NCBI GenBank assembly: GCA_910585505.1
Contig: CAJUFF010000040.1
Span: forward strand, 1 to 19,111
Length of the DNA: 19,111 bases
Source: an uncultured Ruminiclostridium sp.
GTDB taxonomy: Bacteria; Bacillota; Clostridia; Oscillospirales; Ruminococcaceae
Direction of reading: 5' to 3'
Shown: piece after piece, positions 1 to 7,094 of the stretch
Layout of the letters: every line of letters starts with the position of its first letter
Position numbering within the stretch: the first letter of the stretch is position 1
Program-made: the position numbers and the translations under genes
Notes under the pieces: generated by a model
What the model was told of the DNA's origin: nothing
Databases searched by the model: none
Seen by the model: only the letters and a program-made list of their open reading frames with translations

Positions 1-50
1 ATAACCATTTTGACTATGATTTTATCCTGTGTCAAAATGGTTATTAGTAT
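1..50. repeat. Hairpin repeat with ATTAGTAT end (left end cut by window)
   Basis: Arms 1-14 (ATAACCATTTTGAC) and 31-44 (GTCAAAATGGTTAT) are perfect reverse complements around a 16-nt loop. The right arm runs straight into ATTAGTAT (43-50), the end motif shared by the other hairpins in this window. The mirror ATACTA would lie just before position 1, so the element is probably truncated by the window edge. No run of T follows either arm, so it is not an obvious terminator. Confidence 0.75.
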
Positions 51-89
51 AAATTCCCATAAATAGTAGACAAGATTTCACATCTGTGG

Positions 90-149
90 TAATACTAATT
101 CCCGATCAAAGTATAGACAAATTTTGTTGTAGATCGGGAATTAGTATTA
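90..149. repeat. Hairpin repeat, 18-bp perfect arms
   Basis: Arms 90-107 (TAATACTAATTCCCGATC) and 132-149 are perfect reverse complements around a 24-nt loop. The outer part, TAATACTAAT/ATTAGTATTA, is the family signature; the inner part (TCCCGATC) differs from the other copies but is still fully complementary. It lies 40 bp from the hairpin at 1-50, so the two form a tandem pair like the pair at 10931-11058. Confidence 0.85.
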
Positions 150-182
150 ATGTGAACAGGCTCTGGTTTTTTCTAAAAGTAT

Positions 183-215
183 ATCCGAGTCAACTCGGTT
201 TAGGGTGTCTCGGAT
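183..215. repeat. Nested palindromes around the spacer GTTTAGGGTGT
   Basis: CCGAGTcaACTCGG (185-198) is a perfect short hairpin, and ATCCGAG (183-189) can also pair with CTCGGAT (209-215). Between them is GTTTAGGGTGT (198-208), the same 11-mer that separates the two hairpins of the composite repeat at 10986-10996 and, inverted, at 19076-19086. This suggests a decayed or divergent relative of that element. Apart from this and the terminator nearby, I see nothing else in 150-280. Confidence 0.5.
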
Positions 216-279
216 TTGGGTGGGTGTTTTGATACAGACTCTTTGATTTATATAAACAATATCAGTCAGAAAACAATTA

Positions 280-302
280 AAAACAAAGCGGACAAAGCCG
301 CT
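280..302 (-). terminator. Rho-independent terminator after maf
   Basis: On the minus strand AGCGG-CTTTGT-CCGCT is followed by TTGTTTTTAATTG, 14 bp past the maf stop codon. The stem is only 5 bp, although GGACA/TGTCC can pair as an alternative. It would end the ppa-maf transcript. Confidence 0.6.
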
Positions 303-315
303 GTCCCGCCCGTTT

Positions 316-867
316 TTATAACATCAGTTCTCTCGATAATCTTGCCACCGGAAGCCCCATAACATTGTAATAATCACCGTTTATCCTTTTTATAATCAGC
401 GCGCCCTTTCCTTGAATCCCATAAGCGCCTGCCTTATCCATAGGCTCCCCCGTCTCGATATACTCTTTTATTTCTTTTTCGGAAAGAGTATAGAACTCCA
501 CCCGCGTTTCCTCCGCAAAGGCCTTTAATGTCTTCCCACCCCTTGCCACAGCCACTGCCGTAATCACGTCATGCGTTTTACCTGAAAGCATAGACAGCAT
601 ACGCCTTGCATCGTCGGTATCCTTTGGCTTGCCCAAAGGCGTTTCGCCGCAGAACACAGTTGTATCCGCCCCTATAACCGTTTTATCGGGGTACTTCTTC
701 GATACCGACTCGGCCTTTTGCCTTGCCAAAGCCTTTACCGCTTCTTCCGGGGAAAGAGCAGAGTCAAAATGTTCTTCACAGTCGGCTGGAATAACCGAAA
801 AATCCTCTGTTATAAGCTTAAGGAGTTCAAGCCGCCTCGGCGAACCGCTGGCTAAGACAAGCTCCAT
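316..867 (-). CDS. maf: Maf family nucleotide pyrophosphatase
   Basis: 183 residues, the usual length for Maf/YhdE proteins, cytoplasmic enzymes that hydrolyse noncanonical or pyrimidine nucleoside triphosphates (dTTP/UTP in the YhdE branch) to monophosphate and pyrophosphate. Visible family motifs: the N-terminal SGSPRR loop (7-12), GADT (66-69) with the expected catalytic Asp68, LGKP (78-81), DKAGAYGIQG (144-153) and YYNVMGLP (166-173). The ATG at 867 has GAAAGGA upstream. It starts 21 bp after the inorganic pyrophosphatase stop and is very likely co-transcribed with it; the pairing is sensible because one enzyme releases pyrophosphate and the other destroys it (inference). Substrate choice cannot be decided from sequence. 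A septum-inhibition role is known for the Bacillus homologue but is not shown here. Confidence 0.95.
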   Translation of the reverse strand: MELVLASGSPRRLELLKLITEDFSVIPADCEEHFDSALSPEEAVKALARQKAESVSKKYPDKTVIGADTTVFCGETPLGKPKDTDDARRMLSMLSGKTHDVITAVAVARGGKTLKAFAEETRVEFYTLSEKEIKEYIETGEPMDKAGAYGIQGKGALIIKRINGDYYNVMGLPVARLSRELML

Positions 868-888
868 TATACGTTCATTCCTTTCGGT

Positions 889-1428
889 TTATAATTCGCT
901 TTTATCATACTTTAGATTATAATTTTCAATACAGCTTCTGACAACCTCAACAGCCGCTTTTTGTCCCATTACCTCGTTTACCGCGGTGTGCTTGTTTTCA
1001 AGCTGTTTGTATACGGTAAAGAAATGCTGCATTTCCTGAAAAATATGCTGAGGCAAAGCCTCAATACTGCGGTAAGAGTTAAAAGTAGGATCCTCAAAGG
1101 GAATGGCTATGATCTTTTCATCGTTTTTTCCGTTGTCAACCATAGTTATTACCCCTATGGGATAGCACCTGACAAGCACCATAGGCTGTATAGGCTCGTT
1201 GCACAAAACCAGTACGTCCAGAGGATCTCCGTCGTCGGCAAGAGTCTTGGGGATAAAGCCGTAATTGGCGGGATAATGAGTTGAAGTGTACAAAATTCTG
1301 TCAAGCATAAGTATGCCGCTTTCCTTGTCCAATTCATACTTGTTCCTGCTGCCTTTGGATATTTCGATTATTGAAAGAAAATCCTGAGGGGTAATGCGAT
1401 CGGGGTTAATGTCATGCCATACGTTCAT
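889..1428 (-). CDS. ppa: Inorganic pyrophosphatase (family I)
   Basis: 179 residues, typical of soluble bacterial family I pyrophosphatases, which hydrolyse PPi to phosphate with Mg2+ and drive biosynthetic reactions forward. The signature DGDPLDV is at 66-72, giving metal-binding Asp66, Asp68 and Asp71; Asp98, Asp103 and Lys105 lie where the E. coli enzyme has Asp97, Asp102 and Lys104, and Lys30, Arg44 and Tyr56 also fit. No residue of the active site appears missing. The ATG at 1428 is preceded by AGAAAGGA with acceptable spacing. It is first in the ppa-maf unit, behind an excellent sigma-A promoter. Many Clostridia use family II (CBS-type) or membrane pyrophosphatases; this one is clearly family I. 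Confidence 0.96.
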   Translation of the reverse strand: MNVWHDINPDRITPQDFLSIIEISKGSRNKYELDKESGILMLDRILYTSTHYPANYGFIPKTLADDGDPLDVLVLCNEPIQPMVLVRCYPIGVITMVDNGKNDEKIIAIPFEDPTFNSYRSIEALPQHIFQEMQHFFTVYKQLENKHTAVNEVMGQKAAVEVVRSCIENYNLKYDKSEL

Positions 1429-1479
1429 TCTTTGACTGTCCTTTCTTATGGGCTTCCTTAGGGAAAAGCTCTAAAAAAC

Positions 1480-1508
1480 ATTATACTACAAGGAGCGGGA
1501 TATGTCAA
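1480..1508 (-). promoter_or_regulatory. Sigma-A promoter of ppa-maf
   Basis: Minus-strand TTGACA (1508-1503), 17-bp spacer, TATAAT (1485-1480): a consensus vegetative promoter about 50 bp upstream of the ppa start. It lies in the 93-bp gap after the ABC transporter stop, so ppa-maf is its own unit. Confidence 0.85.
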
Positions 1509-1521
1509 TTAAAATATTTTG

Positions 1522-3282
1522 CTACTTTATCATATCCGCCATCTCATAAAATTGGTAATAAATTCCTTTCTTTTCCATGAGCTGATTGTGATTTCCCTCT
1601 TCCTCAATACCCCTGTCGGTCAGAACCAATATCCTGTCGGAATTTTTTATACTTGACAATCTGTGTGCAATCGTCAGCGTAGTGCGTCCCTCCGATAAGC
1701 GCGAAAGAGAACGCGCTACGGCAAACTCGCTTTCATTATCCAACGCCGAAGTAGCCTCGTCCAGAATTATAATCGGCGGATCTTTTAAAAAGACCCTCGC
1801 GATACTGATTCTCTGTTTTTGTCCTCCCGAAAGCTTAACTCCTCTTTCTCCCACATATGTATTATATCCATCCTTAAGAGCGGTGATAAACTCGTGAGCT
1901 CCCGCCCGCTTTGCCGCTTCCACAACCTCTTCTTCGGAAGCATCGGGCCTGCCGTAAATTATGTTTTCGTAAATCGTCCCCGAAAACAGATACACATCCT
2001 GCTGCACAATTCCTATACAGCTTCTGAGACTTTTCAGTGTAAATCGCTTTATATCCTCTCCGTCCAAGGTAATACGGCCGCCGGTCACATCGTAAAATCG
2101 CGGAATAAGGTTGCATAACGTGGTTTTTCCGCCGCCCGACGGCCCGACTATAGCCACCTTTTCTCCGTAATTTATCTTTAGATTCAGTCCCTTGAACACC
2201 CTGTTATGATCGTCGGGATACTCAAAGCTTACGTTTTCAAAAACAATGCTCCCTTTAGGGTTGTTAAGTTCTTCCGCGCCAGGCTCGTCGAATATCTCTA
2301 CATCAGCGTCCACTATTTCAAGAAAACGCTCAATACCCGTCATTCCGTTCTGAAACTGTTCCGCAAATTCGATAATGCGACGAATGGTGGAAATGAGTGT
2401 GGTAACGTAAAGCATATACGCCACCAGATCTCCGGGCGCGATAATGCTCTTTATCATAAATATTCCGCCCACCGTCAGCACCAGAACATACATCAGCCCG
2501 TCAAATACCTTTACCGAGGTATGAAACAGCGCCATATACCTGTAAGATTCTTTTTTTATGTCAAGAAATTTTCCGTTGTCCGTCTCAAATTTTTCCTTTT
2601 CTATTTCTTCGTTGGTAAACGCCTTTACCACCTTATGTCCCAAAAGGCTGTCCTCTACGCGGGCGTTCAGCTCTCCTATCTGATGCCGGCGCTTTCTGAA
2701 CGCGCCGCGCATCTTGAAATTAAGTTTCATACAAACTATCGTCATTACGGGAACGCAGAGAAAAATAAGCAGCGTCAGCAAAATGTTGATCTGAGCCAGA
2801 ACTATAAAAGAAATCACCGTTTTTATCGCGGCAATAAAAAATTCTTCGGGACAGTGATGAGCAAATTCCGTTACGTCAAACAGATCGCTTGAAATACGCC
2901 CCATTATCTGTCCCACCTTTGTATTGTTGTAATACGTATCCGAAAGCTTCTGTAAATGGTCGTAAGCGTCTCTTCGCATATCAGTCTCGATTTTTGCACC
3001 CATAACGTGCCCCATATCCGCCATATAGTAACCGGCAATGCAGTCTATTACCCTCAACCCCAGATAGAGCAGCCCCAGCATTACTATCGTGTTAACCGAC
3101 AGCGCCGCCAGATCGCGAAGCCCTTCATTTGTTATATACCGCATAATAAGCGGCAATACCAGTTCACATACCGTAGTAAGCGAAGCACAGAAAAGATCCA
3201 AGCACAGCGTTTTTCTGTATTTTTTAAAATAAGGGGCAAATCTTCGGAAAAGCTCTCTTGAGGTGTACCCTTTTTGCTCCAT
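1522..3282 (-). CDS. ABC exporter, fused membrane and ATPase domains (ABCB/MsbA type)
   Basis: 586 residues from the preferred ATG at 3282, which has AGAAAGGA about 10 bp upstream. An upstream in-frame TTG at 3312 lies inside the dprA terminator hairpin and is disfavoured. The N-terminal half (about 20-310) is a six-helix ABC exporter membrane domain; the C-terminal half is the ATPase with Walker A GPSGGGKTT (380-388), Q-loop QQD (427-429), signature LSGGQ (484-488), Walker B IIILDE (504-509) and switch His540. This is a homodimer-type half-transporter, exporting lipids, drugs or peptides in relatives; the substrate here is unknown. No partner half-transporter is adjacent, so a homodimer is likelier than a YknUV-like heterodimer. 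It sits downstream of dprA beyond a terminator, with no convincing promoter of its own visible, so read-through is possible. Confidence 0.92.
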   Translation of the reverse strand: MEQKGYTSRELFRRFAPYFKKYRKTLCLDLFCASLTTVCELVLPLIMRYITNEGLRDLAALSVNTIVMLGLLYLGLRVIDCIAGYYMADMGHVMGAKIETDMRRDAYDHLQKLSDTYYNNTKVGQIMGRISSDLFDVTEFAHHCPEEFFIAAIKTVISFIVLAQINILLTLLIFLCVPVMTIVCMKLNFKMRGAFRKRRHQIGELNARVEDSLLGHKVVKAFTNEEIEKEKFETDNGKFLDIKKESYRYMALFHTSVKVFDGLMYVLVLTVGGIFMIKSIIAPGDLVAYMLYVTTLISTIRRIIEFAEQFQNGMTGIERFLEIVDADVEIFDEPGAEELNNPKGSIVFENVSFEYPDDHNRVFKGLNLKINYGEKVAIVGPSGGGKTTLCNLIPRFYDVTGGRITLDGEDIKRFTLKSLRSCIGIVQQDVYLFSGTIYENIIYGRPDASEEEVVEAAKRAGAHEFITALKDGYNTYVGERGVKLSGGQKQRISIARVFLKDPPIIILDEATSALDNESEFAVARSLSRLSEGRTTLTIAHRLSSIKNSDRILVLTDRGIEEEGNHNQLMEKKGIYYQFYEMADMIK

Positions 3283-3310
3283 ATGTGTATTTTCCTTTCT
3301 GTTTTTTGTC

Positions 3311-3354
3311 AAAAATTCGATTTCCCCCGTCTTTATGACAGGGGAGATTGAATT
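3311..3354 (-). terminator. Long terminator hairpin after dprA
   Basis: Read on the minus strand, AATTCAATCTCCCCTGTC and GACGGGGGAAATCGAATT form a long imperfect stem with an ATAAA loop, followed by TTTTT. It begins a few bases past the dprA stop and would separate dprA from the ABC exporter. Confidence 0.75.
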
Positions 3355-3360
3355 TATCTA

Positions 3361-4554
3361 TTATTCTTTTACGCAGTAGCGACCGCCGGGTTTTGATTCG
3401 ATCAATCCCTCCATCTCCATATCTATAAGATAAAGGGAAACATCCTCCGGCGAAATATCACAGCCGCCGGTTATTTCTTCAAGCTGCTTTGTTCCGTTTT
3501 CATGCAGAAAATCGAATATCGTTTTTATCTCCGGCTCCCGTGAAGCAAATTCAAATCTCTCAGCGGTTTTTTCGCCGGAATGCTTACTGTCGGATTGAGG
3601 CTTGACGGGGTTGCTTTCACGAAATACAAAGGGCTTGTCATATGATATTTTGAATTTTTTGTTGAGTTCCTCAAGCTGATCCGTAAAATCGTTGAAATAG
3701 TAATTTACCACGTCAAGATAATTGAAAAGAGGTATTGCGCCGTCGCGGAGAAGCCCTACAACACCGCAGTAATTAGCCGAAAACAAGTCGGCGGGAGGTA
3801 TACAGAACAAATCGCGCCCCTGATTTATGGCGTGATTGGCGGTGATAAGAGCGCCGCTTTTCATTCCCGCCTGAAATATCACGGTACCTACACCCAAGCC
3901 CGATATTATCCTGTTTCTTGCACAGAAATAACTGCGTGACGGACGCTCCGTGGGGAGAAGCTCGCTTATGCAGGCGCCGCCCAAACGATATATTTCCTCT
4001 CTGAAAGCCATCGTTCCGCGGGGATAATCCACCGTTAAGCCGCAGGCAAGAACGCCTACTGTCTTTCCGCCCACGTCAACTGCCGCTTTGTGTATCGTAT
4101 GATCCACTCCGAAGGCCATTCCGCTTATCATAACCACGCCCAACCTTGCCAGATCGGAGGAGGTTCGTCTGGTCACCTTGGCCGTATATTGGGTCATGTC
4201 CCTCGAACCTACCGCGGAAATACAAATATCGCTGTTAAGGCAGGAAATATCTCCTTTATAAAACAGTATTACGGGAGGATTGTAAATATTAAGAAGGTTT
4301 TTCGGATAAGCTTCGTCGGAAAAAGAAACGATGCTTATACCGTTTTGTCGGCAAAGCTCAAGTATCTTCTGAGAATTATCAAGAGAAGCGCCGTTGACGC
4401 GTCTCATCTCGGCGGGCGAAAGAAACTTTTTTCCGTCGCCGCCGTACACAGCTTCGTACACCGCCTTAGTAGAGCCGTAACGCCGGATCAGTTCACGGGA
4501 CTTCGGGTTTGCGGCTCCCATAAGCTGCTGAAGCCACAGATAATATTCAATCAT
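3361..4554 (-). CDS. dprA: DNA-processing protein DprA (Smf)
   Basis: 397 residues. DprA binds incoming single-stranded DNA and loads RecA during natural transformation. The Rossmann-like core carries AVGSR (114-118), SGMAFGVD (144-151), the GVLACGLTVDYP stretch (167-178), ISELLP (196-201), the strongly conserved FCARNRIISGLG (210-221) and SGALITA (233-239). A C-terminal winged-helix domain (about 340-395) matches the DprA layout, and the N-terminal 60 residues resemble the usual helical extension. Canonical DprA has VEA before the SG..ITA motif; here it is FQAG (227-230), replacing the usual Glu. The start ATG has a perfect AAGGAG nine bases upstream, overlapping the stop of the acyl-CoA synthetase, so translation is probably coupled to it. 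DprA is widespread also in bacteria not known to be competent. Confidence 0.95.
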   Translation of the reverse strand: MIEYYLWLQQLMGAANPKSRELIRRYGSTKAVYEAVYGGDGKKFLSPAEMRRVNGASLDNSQKILELCRQNGISIVSFSDEAYPKNLLNIYNPPVILFYKGDISCLNSDICISAVGSRDMTQYTAKVTRRTSSDLARLGVVMISGMAFGVDHTIHKAAVDVGGKTVGVLACGLTVDYPRGTMAFREEIYRLGGACISELLPTERPSRSYFCARNRIISGLGVGTVIFQAGMKSGALITANHAINQGRDLFCIPPADLFSANYCGVVGLLRDGAIPLFNYLDVVNYYFNDFTDQLEELNKKFKISYDKPFVFRESNPVKPQSDSKHSGEKTAERFEFASREPEIKTIFDFLHENGTKQLEEITGGCDISPEDVSLYLIDMEMEGLIESKPGGRYCVKE

Positions 4555-4567
4555 ATACTTTTTCTCC

Positions 4568-6235
4568 TTATAATTTTTTATTGTCCTCCTGCCTTATCTG
4601 GACGCGGCGAATCTTTCCGCTTATCGTTTTGGGAAGCTCGTCCACAAATTCAACAATACGCGGATACTTATATGGCGCGGTATTTTTCTTTACATGAGTC
4701 TGAAGCTCCTTTTTAAGCTCCTCGCTGGCGGCATATCCCTTCGCCAGCACCACAGTAGCCTTTACCACCTGACCTCTCACCGGATCGGGAGCGGCGGTTA
4801 TAGCGCATTCCAATACCGCCGGGTGGGTTATAAGCACGCTTTCGATCTCAAACGGACCTATACGGTAGCCGCTGGACTTGATAACGTCGTCGTTGCGTCC
4901 CACGTACCAGAAATAACCGTCTTCATCCTTCCATGCGGTGTCGCCGGTATGGTATACCCCGTTGCTCCACGCTTCGTCGGTAAGCTCGCTGTTTTTATAA
5001 TAACAGCAGAACAAACCGTCTTTTCCCCGCTCCGCCCTTACAACTATTTCGCCCACCTCGCCCGCGGGAAGCGAATTATCGTTTTCGTCGACTATGTCCA
5101 CATTGTAAAGAGGCGTGGGTTTGCCCATGGATCCCGGACGTGGAGTCATTCCCTTAAGGTTGGCAAGCAGCGCGGTGGATTCTGTCTGACCGAACGCCTC
5201 CATAAGCTTTAAACCGGTATATTCCAGCCATTTGTTGAACACTTCGGGATTCAGAGCCTCTCCCGCTATGGTGGAATACTTAAGGCTGCTCAGATCGTAA
5301 TCCTGAAGCCCTTCTTTTATAAAAAACCGGAACATTGTGGGAGGAGCACAGAAAGACGTAATCTTATAATCCTGCATTATCTTAAGCATATCGGCGGGTA
5401 CAAACTTGTCGAAATCGTATACCATGACGCAGCTTCCCAGAGACATCTGTCCGTAAAGCTTGCCCCATGCCGCTTTGCCCCAGCCGGTGTCGGAAATGGT
5501 AAGGTGAAGCCCGTCGGGATCCACATTCTGCCAGTACTTTGCGGTCTGGATATGACAAACGGCATATTTGTGGTTGTGTACCACCATTTTCGGATAACCG
5601 GTGGTGCCGCTTGTAAAGTAAAGCAGCATAAGATCGCCGCAGTTTGTATCCACACGCTCCATTGTATCCGGCTGCTTTTTTATTTCCTCGTCAAAGTCAA
5701 CCCATTCGCCGTCGGCTCCGCCGCGGCAGATAAACTTGGCTTTAAGCTCCCAGCTTATTTCCTTCTGAGCCTGATCAACATATTCCTTGACCTCCGGATT
5801 GTCATATGTGCACACTATGGATTTTACGTCCGCCTGTTCAAAACGGTAGGTAAAATCGTGGGTGGTAAGAAGGTGGGTAGCGGGAATCGCTATGGCTCCG
5901 AGCTTTATAAGACCGATTACGGCGTACCAGAACTGATAGTTTCTTTTGAGTACCAACATTACCGTATCGCCCTTTTTAACGCCTTTGGAAGCGAAAAGAT
6001 TTGCCGCCTGAGTGGAAAGTCTCGATATCTCACCGTAGGTAAATTCCTTCTTTTCTCCCCGGACATTTGTCCATTTTAACGCGGGACGAGTCGGTTCAAG
6101 CTCGGCAAATTTGTCTATAATATCATAACCGAAATTGTAATTTTCGGGGCAGTTTACCTCGAATTTATTGAGTACACCGTTTTCGTCAAAACCTTCCCTG
6201 ACGAATTTTTTGTAATAATCCAGCACCTGTTCCAT
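4568..6235 (-). CDS. AMP-forming acyl-CoA synthetase (ACSM-like medium-chain family)
   Basis: 555 residues from ATG 6235, which has GAGGAAGGGA upstream; an open frame extends further up to 6391 but overlaps the previous gene and has no such site. It activates a carboxylic acid to the acyl-adenylate and then the CoA thioester. Motifs: P-loop YFTSGTTGYPK (206-216), AFGQTES (347-353), TGD (430-432), hinge region GYRIGPFEIE (456-465) and C-terminal SGKI with the conserved catalytic, acetylatable Lys541. The overall sequence resembles the medium-chain/ACSM branch rather than acetyl-CoA synthetase, but the acid is not predictable. Its upstream neighbour is an HTH-cupin regulator, an arrangement I recognise from Clostridia, which suggests the regulator controls it. 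dprA follows 13 bp downstream. Confidence 0.93.
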   Translation of the reverse strand: MEQVLDYYKKFVREGFDENGVLNKFEVNCPENYNFGYDIIDKFAELEPTRPALKWTNVRGEKKEFTYGEISRLSTQAANLFASKGVKKGDTVMLVLKRNYQFWYAVIGLIKLGAIAIPATHLLTTHDFTYRFEQADVKSIVCTYDNPEVKEYVDQAQKEISWELKAKFICRGGADGEWVDFDEEIKKQPDTMERVDTNCGDLMLLYFTSGTTGYPKMVVHNHKYAVCHIQTAKYWQNVDPDGLHLTISDTGWGKAAWGKLYGQMSLGSCVMVYDFDKFVPADMLKIMQDYKITSFCAPPTMFRFFIKEGLQDYDLSSLKYSTIAGEALNPEVFNKWLEYTGLKLMEAFGQTESTALLANLKGMTPRPGSMGKPTPLYNVDIVDENDNSLPAGEVGEIVVRAERGKDGLFCCYYKNSELTDEAWSNGVYHTGDTAWKDEDGYFWYVGRNDDVIKSSGYRIGPFEIESVLITHPAVLECAITAAPDPVRGQVVKATVVLAKGYAASEELKKELQTHVKKNTAPYKYPRIVEFVDELPKTISGKIRRVQIRQEDNKKL

Positions 6236-6308
6236 TTTTTCTTGTCCCTTCCTCAATGTCGTTTTTATCTCGTTTGTTCCGTTATTTTTATATTTTATAT
6301 ATTTATGC

Positions 6309-6869
6309 TTAAATAAGTATAGCGAGGAATTTACAGTCCTTTCCTCCGTAAGCCACCATTCCGTGAGGATTCTTGCTGTTGTAATAAACACAGTCGCCCT
6401 CGTTCAGTATTTCCTCATGGCCGTTTATTATAATCTTGAGCTGCCCCGACAGGATATAGTCCATTTCCTGTCCGTCATGTACCGAAAGATGGATAGGTTT
6501 GTTTTGCTCTTCCTCGGAATATGGGGCTTCCACCACAAACGGCTCTATTTTCTTGTTTTTAAAAAGATAGGCGATATGCTGATAGGTAAAACCTATTCGC
6601 CTTTCTATGGGCAGACCGCTGTCCTTTCGTACCACCGAATAGGTTCGCAGCTTAGGCTCCTCACCCGTAAGCAGCTCTATCATCTCGACGCCCAAGGCTT
6701 CGGCGCAAGCGTTAAGAAAAGATAATGAGAAGTCTTTTTCACCGTTTTCAAAGCTCATGTATTCATCACTTGTAGTATTTGTCTTTTCGGCCATAAAGTC
6801 GATGTCTATATCAAGATATTCCCTTGTAGACTTAAGCCTTGAGGATACCTCTTTAATATTGTAATTCAT
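6309..6869 (-). CDS. HTH (XRE) - cupin transcriptional regulator
   Basis: 186 residues from ATG 6869 (AAAGGAAC upstream). A TTG 30 bp further upstream is also in frame but lacks a ribosome binding site. Residues about 5-57 form an XRE-type helix-turn-helix (SRLKSTREYL, then SFENGEKDFSLSFLNACAEALGV); residues about 100-185 form a single cupin barrel containing the HDGQEMDYILSGQLKIIING stretch, the EGDCVYYNSKNPHG stretch and a C-terminal FLAILI strand. Proteins of this architecture bind a small ligand or metal in the cupin and repress or activate a nearby metabolic operon. The gene is 73 bp upstream of the acyl-CoA synthetase and probably regulates it and itself; a duplicated promoter-leader sequence lies upstream. 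Confidence 0.9.
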   Translation of the reverse strand: MNYNIKEVSSRLKSTREYLDIDIDFMAEKTNTTSDEYMSFENGEKDFSLSFLNACAEALGVEMIELLTGEEPKLRTYSVVRKDSGLPIERRIGFTYQHIAYLFKNKKIEPFVVEAPYSEEEQNKPIHLSVHDGQEMDYILSGQLKIIINGHEEILNEGDCVYYNSKNPHGMVAYGGKDCKFLAILI

Positions 6870-6909
6870 CGTTTTGTTCCTTTCTAATATTCTTTGCAAA
6901 TAAAATTTC

Positions 6910-7043
6910 CCTCTTTCCGCAGTTGAGGTTATTATATCATAAAAAGAGCGACCATAGGGAGCGATACCTCTTGAGTGATAAAATGTTCTCAGACATAAAG
7001 ATAATTACTACCTCTTTCCGCAGTCTGAGGTTATTATATCATA
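6910..7043 (-). repeat. Duplicated promoter-leader sequence upstream of the HTH-cupin gene
   Basis: A 32-bp copy at 6910-6941 and a 33-bp copy at 7011-7043 share CCTCTTTCCGCAGT, then TGAGG versus CTGAGG, then TTATTATATCATA; they differ by a single inserted base. On the minus strand each contains TATGATATAATAACC, a -10 box. Only the upstream copy has a good -35. In the upstream copy, GTCTGAG (7023-7029) can pair with CTCAGAC (6988-6994); the other copy has lost this. The copies could be tandem promoters or paired operator sites for the regulator. Confidence 0.8.
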
Positions 7044-7061
7044 TTTTATTGGCAATTTCAA
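7033..7061 (-). promoter_or_regulatory. Probable sigma-A promoter of the HTH-cupin / acyl-CoA synthetase / dprA unit
   Basis: Minus-strand TTGAAA (7061-7056), 17-bp spacer, TATAAT (7038-7033). The -10 lies inside the upstream copy of the direct repeat. The predicted leader is about 155 nt long and includes the second TATAAT at 6936-6931, which has no recognisable -35. Confidence 0.7.
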
Positions 7062-7073
7062 CCGTTTAAAATC

Positions 7074-7092
7074 AAAAAACGCTGGAAAGCGC
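7074..7092 (-). terminator. Small terminator after nth
   Basis: Minus strand CGCT-TTCC-AGCG followed by TTTTTTG, starting within a few bases of the nth stop codon. The stem is only 4-5 bp, so strength is uncertain. Confidence 0.45.
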
Positions 7093-7094
7093 GA

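Noticed and set aside
1..315. CRISPR array
   Set aside because: The repeats are individual palindromes with different stems and no regular direct repeat-spacer pattern.
2206..2892. Long plus-strand open frame inside the ABC exporter gene
   Set aside because: It is antisense to a well-conserved coding region, is rich in His/Tyr/Lys as expected of shadow frames, and has no start context.
3283..3312. Upstream TTG start of the ABC exporter
   Set aside because: It lies inside the dprA terminator hairpin and lacks a ribosome binding site, whereas the ATG at 3282 has AGAAAGGA at good spacing. The same reasoning removed upstream in-frame extensions of the acyl-CoA synthetase, HTH-cupin and TPM genes.
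6942..7010. Attenuator or riboswitch in the HTH-cupin leader
   Set aside because: The 7-bp pairing 6988-6994 with 7023-7029 is real, but no terminator stem with a T-run and no known riboswitch core could be found.
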